DNA from: CANKBT01 sp038236005
GTDB taxonomy: Bacteria > Actinomycetota > Actinomycetes > Mycobacteriales > SCTD01
Reading direction: 5' to 3'
Assembly (NCBI GenBank): GCA_038236005.1
Contig: JBBSTI010000004.1
Coordinates: 1 to 51,976 of the forward strand
Length of the DNA: 51,976 nucleotides
Of this stretch, positions 25,500-32,039 are shown piece after piece; within the stretch, counting starts at the first letter, position 1; each line of letters opens with the position of its first letter. Position numbers and translations under genes: made by a program. The notes beneath the pieces are model-generated. The model was not told the DNA's origin. It ran no database searches and saw only the letters and a program-made list of their open reading frames with translations.

Positions 25500-26002
25500 G
25501 CGACAACCATCTCTTCGACGACCTCCTCGAGGCCAACCGCCGGTATGGCGAAAACTTCCCGCACCGGGGCGTCTCGGCCCCGGCCGCCCGGGGCCTGGCC
25601 GTCCTGACGTGCATGGACTCGCGCCTGGACCCGCTGCGGGCGCTGGGGCTCGAGGTCGGCGACTTCAAGATGCTGCGCAACGCCGGCGGTCGGCTCACCG
25701 CCGACATGGAGTCCGACGTGGTGCTGGCCTCGCACCTTCTCAACGTGCGGCGGGTGCTGATCATGCCGCACACGCAGTGCGCCATGACGGTGGCCGACGA
25801 CGCCGCGGTCACCGCCGCGATCCTGGAGACCTCTGGCCTGGACACCACCGGGCGGGACTGGGGCACCGACCCCGACCAGAGGGCGCGACTGCAGCACGAC
25901 GTCCTGCGGCTACGGCACGCCTCCGGGCTGCACCCGGAGACCGTGGTGGCCGGCGCCATCTACGACGTGGACACCGGCCTGATGGACATCGTCGTCCCCT
26001 GA
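25496..26002 (+). CDS. Beta-class carbonic anhydrase
   Basis: Interconverts CO2 and bicarbonate. The 168-residue product has the zinc ligands and catalytic dyad of the class: CMDSRLDP (Cys, Asp-Arg pair) and HTQC (His, Cys), plus KMLRNAGGRLTADM. It resembles the small actinobacterial Rv1284-type enzymes. GTG 25496 overlaps the cyclo-ligase stop (GTGA). It is cytoplasmic (no signal peptide). It lies 6 kb from the dabB-dabA inorganic-carbon transporter operon, which could make it a functional partner. Confidence 0.93.
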   Translation: MSDNHLFDDLLEANRRYGENFPHRGVSAPAARGLAVLTCMDSRLDPLRALGLEVGDFKMLRNAGGRLTADMESDVVLASHLLNVRRVLIMPHTQCAMTVADDAAVTAAILETSGLDTTGRDWGTDPDQRARLQHDVLRLRHASGLHPETVVAGAIYDVDTGLMDIVVP

Positions 26003-26153
26003 CCCCTGGGCCTTCGCGAGGACCGGCGCGCTCATCCCCAGCCGGCCGGCGTTCGGGGTCCTGGACGGCCCGCAGGCCTGGAGCGGGGTCCCACGCTCCG
26101 GGTGCCGAGGGTCGGTGAGGCGATGGAGCAGGATCGCTGGCGCCTGCCGGCGC

Positions 26154-26184
26154 TAACCTGGCACTGCGCCCTGGAGAGTGCCAG
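26154..26184 (+). promoter_or_regulatory. -10 box TAACCT with an overlapping CIRCE-like inverted repeat (9-N9-9)
   Basis: CTGGCACTG (26158-26166) and GAGTGCCAG (26176-26184) are separated by exactly 9 nt. This is the geometry of the HrcA operator CIRCE (TTAGCACTC-N9-GAGTGCTAA), matching 6/9 and 7/9 positions including the core GCACT/AGTGC. It begins on the last bases of a TAACCT -10 box and lies 43 nt before the fmdB start, a good repressor position. Confidence 0.5.
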
Positions 26185-26226
26185 CAGCGGGGCTGCCGTA
26201 CGACCGACGAGCGATGGAGCCTGCGC

Positions 26227-26610
26227 GTGCCGACCTACCAATACCTCTGCACCGAGTGCGACACCCCGCTCGAGGCGGTTCAGTCCTTCAGCGACGACGC
26301 CCTGACCGTGTGCCCGACCTGCGAAGGCAAGCTGCGCAAGGTCTACTCGGCGGTCGGCGTGGTCTTCAAGGGCAGCGGCTTCTACAAGAACGACTCCCGA
26401 CCCAAGGAGAAGGCGTCGTCCTCGTCCACCGGCAAGGAGGGCGGGTCCGCCAAGGAGGGCGGGTCCGGCACGGAGGGCGGGTCCGGGACGAAGGACGGCA
26501 CGAGCAGCACGACCCCGTCCAAGACCGACAGCGGCAGCGCGAGCCCTGCGCCCAAGAAAGACGCGACGCCGACCGCCAAGAAAGCTCCGAGCAAGCCCTC
26601 GAGCACGTGA
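26227..26610 (+). CDS. FmdB family zinc-ribbon protein with low-complexity tail
   Basis: A 127-residue protein with an N-terminal FmdB/CxxC-CxxC zinc ribbon (YLCTECDTPLEAVQSFSDD, then LTVCPTCEGKLRKVYSAVG) and GVVFKGSGFYKNDSR. Residues 60-127 are a Ser/Gly/Lys/Thr-rich disordered tail containing three six-residue repeats. The family is often called a putative regulator but its role is unknown. GTG 26227 is the start. The CIRCE-like repeat upstream suggests heat-shock type control. Confidence 0.9.
   Translation: MPTYQYLCTECDTPLEAVQSFSDDALTVCPTCEGKLRKVYSAVGVVFKGSGFYKNDSRPKEKASSSSTGKEGGSAKEGGSGTEGGSGTKDGTSSTTPSKTDSGSASPAPKKDATPTAKKAPSKPSST
26434..26487 (+). repeat. Three tandem 18-bp repeats inside the fmdB-like gene
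   Basis: The copies at 26434-26451, 26452-26469 and 26470-26487 are based on AAGGAGGGCGGGTCC. Copies 1 and 2 differ in one base. Copies 1 and 2 contain the Shine-Dalgarno-like core AAGGAGG within the coding sequence. Confidence 0.9.
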
Positions 26611-26663
26611 GACCTGGGCTGTCCAGCCCCGCGGCGGCATCTGTGGATGCCGGATCGGGCCCC

Positions 26664-26669
26664 TAGGGT
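26664..26669 (+). promoter_or_regulatory. -10 box of a probable leaderless promoter (MTA phosphorylase gene)
   Basis: TAGGGT is followed after 6 nt by GTG 26676. A -35 like CTGTGG ends 17 nt upstream of it. There is no ribosome-binding sequence between. Confidence 0.5.
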
Positions 26670-26675
26670 CGGTCC

Positions 26676-27488
26676 GTGACCTCCTCCTGCGCCCTGGCCG
26701 ACCTCGCGGTGATCGGTGGGTCGGGGTTCTACGACTTCCTCGACGACGCCGAGCAGGTCCCGGTGAGCACCCCGTACGGCGAGCCCAGCGAGCCCCTGAC
26801 CGTCGGGACGGTTGCCGGCCGCCGGGTGGCGTTCCTGCCTCGGCACGGCAAGGAGCACCGCTTTCCCCCGCACCGGATCCCTTACCGCGCCAACCTGTGG
26901 GCGCTGCGTGCCGTGGGCGTACGTCAGATCCTCGCTCCGTGCGCGGTCGGCGGCCTGCAGCCCGAGCTGGGCCCGGGCGCGCTCGTGGTGCCGGACCAGC
27001 TGGTGGCCCGGACCAGCGGGCGTGAGCAGACGTTCTACGACAGCGGTGCGGTGCACGTGCCCTTCGCCGACCCCTACTGTCCCGCGGGACGGGCCGTCGC
27101 CACCACCGCCGCGCAGGAGCAGGGCTGGCCGGTGACCGGCGACGGAACCATGGTGGTGATCGACGGACCACGCTTCTCGACCCGAGCAGAGAGCAGGTCC
27201 TACGCCGCAGCAGGCTGGTCGGTGGTCAACATGACCGGCCACCCCGAAGCGGTCCTGGCCCGCGAGCTGGCGCTCTGCTACACCGCGGTCGCGATGGTCA
27301 CCGACCTCGACGCCGGGGTCGAGACCGGCTCCGGCGTGACCGGTGCCGAGGTCTTTGCGTCCTTCGGCGAGAACATCCCGAGGCTGAGGACCTTGATGAC
27401 CTCGGTGCTGGCCTCGCTCCCCACCGACCGGGACTGCCCGTGCACGCGCGCCCTGGACGGGCTCCGTCTGCCGTTCGAGCTGCCGTGA
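26676..27488 (+). CDS. S-methyl-5'-thioadenosine phosphorylase
   Basis: A purine nucleoside phosphorylase family enzyme that splits methylthioadenosine to adenine and methylthioribose 1-phosphate, recycling a by-product of polyamine synthesis. The 270-residue protein has AVIGGSGFYDF, FLPRHGKEHRFPPHRIPYRAN with LWAL after it, FSTRAESRSY and NMTGHPEAVLARELALCY. GTG 26676 follows the leaderless-type -10. Its stop overlaps the next gene by GTGA, so the two are coupled. Confidence 0.93.
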   Translation: MTSSCALADLAVIGGSGFYDFLDDAEQVPVSTPYGEPSEPLTVGTVAGRRVAFLPRHGKEHRFPPHRIPYRANLWALRAVGVRQILAPCAVGGLQPELGPGALVVPDQLVARTSGREQTFYDSGAVHVPFADPYCPAGRAVATTAAQEQGWPVTGDGTMVVIDGPRFSTRAESRSYAAAGWSVVNMTGHPEAVLARELALCYTAVAMVTDLDAGVETGSGVTGAEVFASFGENIPRLRTLMTSVLASLPTDRDCPCTRALDGLRLPFELP

Positions 27489-28117
27489 GCACGCGTCCGA
27501 CGCACCCCCTCGTCCGCGACGTCGTGCGGGTGCTGGCCCGACGCCGATGGCTGGTCGCGTCCGGCCTGCTCGCCGGCGCGGTGGCGGTGGCCCTGCCGAC
27601 CCTCGCCCCGCCGCCCATGCCGGTGACCGACGTGCTCGCCGCAGCCCACGACCTGTCGGCCGGATCGATCCTGCTGGCCGAGGACGTCGTCACCCGGGCT
27701 GTCCCCGAGGGTGCGGTGCCGGACGGTGTCCTGCTGCGGGAGGCAGCGGTGGGCCGGGTGCTCGCCGGGGCGGTGCGGTCCGGCGAGACGCTCACCGACG
27801 TCCGGATGGTCGGGCCGGCGCTGCTCGCCGGGGCCGGCGACGGCCTGGTCGGGGTCCCGGTGCGGCTGGCCGACCCGGCGGCGACCCAGCTGCTGCGCGT
27901 CGGGGACCGGGTCGACGTCCTGGCCGCCTCGACCGACCCGGACGCACCCGTGACGGCGGCCGTCGTCGCCGCCTCGGTCCTGGTCCTGGCCGTGCCAGCC
28001 CGCACCGCCGAGCTCGATGGCGCGCTCGTGCTGGTCGCCGCCCCGGCGCAGACCGCGGCACGGCTCGCCGCCGCCGAGGTCAGCAGCCGGCTGTCGGTCC
28101 TGGTGCGTCAGCCGTGA
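27485..28117 (+). CDS. SAF-domain protein (CpaB/RcpC-like)
   Basis: A 210-residue membrane-anchored protein. It has a cytoplasmic N-terminus, one hydrophobic helix (residues about 18-38, WLVASGLLAGAVAVALP), then a SAF domain (VLAAAHDLSAGSILLAEDVV, VGRVLAGAVRSGETLTDV, VGVPVRLADPAATQLLRVGD). In Flp pilus systems such CpaB proteins form part of the outer assembly, but no tad/cpa genes are present, and stand-alone copies in this neighbourhood are common in actinobacteria. The GTG 27485 start overlaps the phosphorylase stop. Function unknown. Confidence 0.85.
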   Translation: MSTRPTHPLVRDVVRVLARRRWLVASGLLAGAVAVALPTLAPPPMPVTDVLAAAHDLSAGSILLAEDVVTRAVPEGAVPDGVLLREAAVGRVLAGAVRSGETLTDVRMVGPALLAGAGDGLVGVPVRLADPAATQLLRVGDRVDVLAASTDPDAPVTAAVVAASVLVLAVPARTAELDGALVLVAAPAQTAARLAAAEVSSRLSVLVRQP

Positions 28118-29676
28118 GGCCGACCGTGCGCGCGCACCAGGTCTGGACCTGGGGACCTGACGCACCCGACCCGGCCGAGACCGCCGCGCTGGCCCCGCTG
28201 GTCGCCGCGCTGACCGGCGTGACGCCGCAGGAGCCCGAGATCCCGGCCGAGCCGGCCCCGCTGCCCGCCTCGCGACGGCTGGCCTCGTTGCCCGCGGCCC
28301 TGTCCGACCTGGCCTCGACAGACCCCTACGACCGTGCCCGGCACGGCCTCGGCCGCTCCTACCGAGACATCGTGCGCGGGATCCGCGCAGAGGCGGCGTA
28401 CGCCCCGGACCTGGTCCTTCGGCCGCGGACCGAGCACGACGTCACCGCGATCCTGGACTGGGCCGGCAGCAGCGGCGCGCCGGTGGTTCCGTTCGGGGGC
28501 GGTTCCAGCGTGGTCGGCGGCGTGGAGCCGGTCGGGCTCGACGCCGCGGTCAGTCTGGACCTCTCGCTGCTGTCCGGGGTGATCGAGGTCGACGAGACCT
28601 CGCGCGCTGTCCTGGTCCGGGCCGGGACCTTCGGGCCTGACCTGGAGGACGCGCTACGACCACGCGGGCTGACGATGCGCTTCTACCCTCAGTCCTTCGA
28701 GCGCAGCACGGTCGGCGGATGGCTAGCCACCCGCGCGGCCGGGCACTTCTCCACCGGTCCGACGCACATCGACGACCTGGTCCAGTCGATCCGCGCCGTG
28801 ACCCCGACCGGCGTGTGGGAGTCCCGGCGGCTACCTGGCTCCGGGGCCGGCCCGAGCCCGGACCGGGCGCTGCTGGGCAGCGAGGGCACGCTCGGCGTCA
28901 TCACGCAGGCGTGGCTGCGGGTGCAACCGCGCCCGGCGCACCGATGGGCGGCCACGCTGGCGGCGCCGGATCTCGCCACCGGGGCCCGGGCGGTCCGGGC
29001 GCTGCTCCAGGCCGGTTTACGACCTGCCACCGCCCGGCTGATCGACCCGGGCGAGAGCCGGGTCAGCGGCACGCTGGACACCGGCGAGGCCGCGCTCGTG
29101 CTCGGCCTCGAGTCGTTGTCCGGACCCGTGGACGGCAAGACCGAGCGGGAGCTGTGCCGCGACGCCGGGCTGCGGGTGGTCGAGGCCGGCGTGCGCGGGA
29201 CCTCGGGCGAGGCGTGGCGCTCGAGCTTCGTGCGGGCCCCCTACCTGCGCGAGCACCTGGTCCTGCTGGGCCTGCTCGTCGAGACGTTCGAGACCGCGGT
29301 GACCTGGGACCGTCTCGATGCCCTGGTCGACGGTGTCACGACGGCCGTCCAGGACGCCCTGCGGGAGATCTGCGGCGGAGGAACCGTGACCTGCCGGCTG
29401 ACCCACGCCTACCCGGACGGCGCGGCTCCGTACTTCACCGTCACGGCCCCGGCCCGCCGCGGCAGCGAGCTGGCGCAGTGGGCCGAGGTGAAGGCGGCGG
29501 CCAGCGAAGCGCTGCTCGCCGCCGGTGGCACGATCACCCACCACCACGCGGTCGGGCGTGACCACCGGCCCTGGTACGACCAGCAGCGACCCGACCCGTT
29601 CGCGCTCTCGATGCACGCCCAGAAGCGCGCGTTGGACCCGTACGGCATCCTCAACCCGGGGGTGCTGATCCCCTGA
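28114..29676 (+). CDS. FAD-binding oxidase (alkyldihydroxyacetonephosphate synthase / glycolate-oxidase-like)
   Basis: A 520-residue PCMH-type flavoprotein. The FAD pyrophosphate loop is PVVPFGGGSSVVGGVEP; GTFGPDLEDALRPRGLTM, GGWLATRAAGHFSTG and LLGSEGTLGVITQAWLRVQP are typical. The C-terminal cap domain ends in THHHAVGRDHRPWYDQQ and KRALDPYGILNPGVLIP, the pattern of AGPS-type enzymes. It could oxidise a 2-hydroxyacid or act in ether-lipid-like chemistry; sequence does not decide. GTG 28114 overlaps the SAF gene stop (GTGA). No signal peptide. Confidence 0.88.
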   Translation: MRPTVRAHQVWTWGPDAPDPAETAALAPLVAALTGVTPQEPEIPAEPAPLPASRRLASLPAALSDLASTDPYDRARHGLGRSYRDIVRGIRAEAAYAPDLVLRPRTEHDVTAILDWAGSSGAPVVPFGGGSSVVGGVEPVGLDAAVSLDLSLLSGVIEVDETSRAVLVRAGTFGPDLEDALRPRGLTMRFYPQSFERSTVGGWLATRAAGHFSTGPTHIDDLVQSIRAVTPTGVWESRRLPGSGAGPSPDRALLGSEGTLGVITQAWLRVQPRPAHRWAATLAAPDLATGARAVRALLQAGLRPATARLIDPGESRVSGTLDTGEAALVLGLESLSGPVDGKTERELCRDAGLRVVEAGVRGTSGEAWRSSFVRAPYLREHLVLLGLLVETFETAVTWDRLDALVDGVTTAVQDALREICGGGTVTCRLTHAYPDGAAPYFTVTAPARRGSELAQWAEVKAAASEALLAAGGTITHHHAVGRDHRPWYDQQRPDPFALSMHAQKRALDPYGILNPGVLIP

Positions 29677-29699
29677 GGACCGGCCAGGGGGAGCAGAAC

Positions 29700-31457
29700 A
29701 TCACCACGAGCACCGAGGGGCTGCCCCGGCGCGCCCTGCAGGCGTTGACCGCGAACGCCTCGGGGGACGGCAGCCTGGACCGCTATGCCCGGCTGGTCCA
29801 GCAGCTGCTCGGCGCGCCGATCGGGCTGGTGACCCTGGTCGAGACCGGCCGGCAGGTCTTCCTCGGTCAGGTGGGTCTGGCGCCCCCGCTCGACGAGGTG
29901 CGCCAGACGCCGCTGAGCCACTCCTTCTGCCAGCACGTCGTCCGCAACGCCGAGCCGCTCGTCGTCGAGGACGCACGGGTCCACCCGCTGCTCTGGAGCA
30001 ACAGCGCGGTCGAAGACCTCGGGGTGATCGCCTATGCCGGGATGCCGCTGACCGCCGACGACGGCACCGTCCTCGGTTCGCTCTGCGCCATCGACCATGA
30101 ACCCCGTCGGTGGACCGACGAGGAGCTGTCTCGGCTGGCCGACCTCGCCGTCGCCTGCTCCGCCGAGCTGCAGCGTCGCCTCGCCGTGGCCGAGGGCCAA
30201 GACACTGCGCTCCGCCTCGGCCTGCTGGACGAGGTCGGGACCGCCATCGGCACCACCCTGGACGGTGCCGAGACGATCGAACGGCTCGTACGGCTGGTGG
30301 TCCCTGCGCTCGGCGACTGGGCGACCGCAGCGCTGACCGACGTCGCCGGCCGGACCGGGGCCACGGCTACGCGTCACCTGGACCCGGTCGCGGCCGGCTC
30401 CGTCGCCGTCCTGCTCGGCGCCCAGCTGCGGACGGAGCAGGCAGGCACCGGCCCCGCCCGCTCCGTCGCCTCGGTGCTGCGCACCGGAGAGGCCGAGACG
30501 ATCGCCCTCACCGACCAGGAGGTGTCGGGGCTCCCCGGACCGCTGCTGACCGTCCCCCTGCGGGGCAGAGCCGGACCGGTGGGCTGGCTGTCGCTGGGTC
30601 GCGAGCACGACCCCTACTCCCCCCAGGAGGTGCAGACCGCGCTGGACCTGGGCCGGCGGGTGGGCCTTGCCCTGGACAACGCAGCGCTGTTCGCGCAGCA
30701 GCGCGACAACGCGGAGGCCTTCCAACGGAGCCTGCTCACCCAGCTGCCGGAGCTGGACCGCCTGCACGTGCACGCGGCCTACCGACCGGCGGCGACCGGC
30801 ACCCAGGTCGGCGGAGACTGGTACGACGCGTTCCTGCAGCAGGACGGTGCCCTGGTGCTCGCCGTCGGCGACGTGGTCGGCCACGACATCGCCGCCGCCG
30901 CGAAGATGAGCGAGGTGCGCAACGTCCTGCGGGTCGTGGCCTACGACCGGGGCGAGAGCCCCGGCCAGATGCTGAGCCGGGTCGACCGCACCTTGACCGG
31001 GCTGGCGGTCCAGACGCTTGCGACGGCCGTGGTGGCACGCATCGAGCAGACGGCCGAGCAGGCTACGGTCGGGGTCCGGACGCTGCGGTGGAGCAACGCC
31101 GGGCACCCCCCCCCGGTGCTGCTGCTCGCCGACGGGAGCGTGCGGCTGCTGGACACCGACGGCGAGCTGCTGCTCGGGGTCGACGACCGTACCGAGCGCA
31201 ACGATCACGTCGTGGTGCTGCCGCCCGGGACCACGCTCGTGCTCTACACCGACGGGCTCGTCGAGCGTCGGGACGCCTCTCTGGACCGAGGGCTTGCCCG
31301 GCTGCGCCAGGCCCTCACCGCCCTGGTCGACCTCCCCCTAAACCAGATGTGCGACGAGCTGCTCGAACGCATGCTCCCGGCCGGGGCGGACGACGACGTC
31401 GCGCTGCTCCTGGTCCGCACCCACCCGAAGATCGGACCGGGGTCTGCGCGGACCTGA
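29700..31457 (+). CDS. GAF-sensor PP2C (SpoIIE/RsbU-type) protein phosphatase, possibly with an ATC start
   Basis: A cytoplasmic phosphatase likely acting on anti-sigma-factor antagonists. A GAF domain is at about residues 25-160 (LSHSFCQHVVRNAEPLVVED, GVIAYAGMPLTADDGTVLG), a second degenerate GAF at 180-340, and the SpoIIE catalytic domain at 360-575 with metal-binding GGDWYDAF, VGDVVGHDIAAA and DDDVALLLVR. The first standard in-frame start is TTG 29745, which lacks a ribosome site. GGGGGAG (29687-29693) is 6 nt before ATC 29700, whose frame begins ITTSTEGLPRRALQ, so initiation at ATC (or at a mutated ATG) is suggested. Confidence 0.82.
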   Translation: MTTSTEGLPRRALQALTANASGDGSLDRYARLVQQLLGAPIGLVTLVETGRQVFLGQVGLAPPLDEVRQTPLSHSFCQHVVRNAEPLVVEDARVHPLLWSNSAVEDLGVIAYAGMPLTADDGTVLGSLCAIDHEPRRWTDEELSRLADLAVACSAELQRRLAVAEGQDTALRLGLLDEVGTAIGTTLDGAETIERLVRLVVPALGDWATAALTDVAGRTGATATRHLDPVAAGSVAVLLGAQLRTEQAGTGPARSVASVLRTGEAETIALTDQEVSGLPGPLLTVPLRGRAGPVGWLSLGREHDPYSPQEVQTALDLGRRVGLALDNAALFAQQRDNAEAFQRSLLTQLPELDRLHVHAAYRPAATGTQVGGDWYDAFLQQDGALVLAVGDVVGHDIAAAAKMSEVRNVLRVVAYDRGESPGQMLSRVDRTLTGLAVQTLATAVVARIEQTAEQATVGVRTLRWSNAGHPPPVLLLADGSVRLLDTDGELLLGVDDRTERNDHVVVLPPGTTLVLYTDGLVERRDASLDRGLARLRQALTALVDLPLNQMCDELLERMLPAGADDDVALLLVRTHPKIGPGSART

Positions 31458-31472
31458 TCGTCAGGGACGATC
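31456..31472. terminator. Perfect 7-bp hairpin at the end of the phosphatase gene
   Basis: GATCGTC (31456-31462), loop AGG, GACGATC (31466-31472), starting within the TGA stop. There is no U-tract. It lies between convergent genes and could act as a transcription terminator or barrier in both directions. Confidence 0.4.
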
Positions 31473-31635
31473 GTGGTGCGGCGGGCGGTCGGCCCGCAGA
31501 CGCTCTTCGTCACGATCGACCCCGACGTCGTCCCGCTCCGACGGGGCCGGTTCGCGCCGGGGCTCCGGCCCGCTCGGGCGGCTGCCCGGCGGTCCGACAG
31601 CTCGACGGCGGGCGCGAGGCGGCATGGGACCGAGC

Positions 31636-31932
31636 CTATCCAGGGTCTGCGGGCAGGCCGTGCTCCTGCATGACGGCGAGGACCTCGCCGATCGCATGCT
31701 CCTCGTCCATCGGATGGCGCATGGGCAGCTGGTCCTGCACGGCGTAGCGGTTGCGCCGCCCCTCGCGCGAGCGGACCACGTAGCCCTGCTCGACCAGGTC
31801 GGACACGATCCGCTGGGCCGCTCGCTCGGTGATGCCCACCTGCAGGGCCAGGTCGCGGTGCCGCACGTCGGGGTCGCGCGCGATGCACAGCAGCACGCGT
31901 GCGTGGTTGGTCAGGAACGTCCAGCCAGCCAT
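31636..31932 (-). CDS. Small winged-helix transcriptional regulator, divergent from the dab operon
   Basis: A 98-residue DNA-binding protein that is almost all winged helix: WTFLTNHARVLLCIARDPDV, RHRDLALQVGITERAAQRIV (recognition helix), SDLVEQGYVVRSREGRRNRY (wing). It resembles MarR/ArsR-type single-domain regulators and has no obvious ligand domain beyond a short C-terminal helix. ATG 31932 is adjacent to a long inverted repeat in the divergent promoter region, so I infer that it controls itself and dabB-dabA-PII. The signal sensed is unknown. Confidence 0.88.
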   Translation of the reverse strand: MAGWTFLTNHARVLLCIARDPDVRHRDLALQVGITERAAQRIVSDLVEQGYVVRSREGRRNRYAVQDQLPMRHPMDEEHAIGEVLAVMQEHGLPADPG

Positions 31933-31933
31933 G

Positions 31934-31974
31934 GCGCCAGACTAGCGCTGATTTTGTGATGCTAGTCATGGCGC
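31934..31974. promoter_or_regulatory. Long inverted repeat in the dab/regulator divergent promoter (probable operator)
   Basis: The left arm GCGCCAGACTAGC (31934-31946) and right arm GCTAGTCATGGCGC (31961-31974) are complementary over 13 nt with a single unpaired base. The central GACTAGC/GCTAGTC is perfect, with a 14-nt AT-richer spacer. It starts 1 nt beyond the regulator's start codon and lies about 65 nt before dabB. Confidence 0.6.
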
Positions 31975-32039
31975 GACTCTGAACGTACGTCTTTTGTGTC
32001 AGGTATCTTCACCCCCGTGCCGATCGAAGCCCCCGCGCC

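Noticed and set aside
27485..28117. Part of a Flp/Tad pilus locus
   Set aside because: The SAF protein resembles CpaB, but no CpaA, CpaF, TadB/C or Flp pilin genes are nearby.
31461..31625. 54-codon frame downstream of the winged-helix regulator (minus)
   Set aside because: Charged low-complexity sequence without ribosome site or homology; it runs into the phosphatase terminator hairpin. Not supported as a gene.
31473..31673. 66-codon GTG frame on the plus strand after the phosphatase
   Set aside because: Overlaps the regulator gene in antisense and shows no domain or ribosome site.
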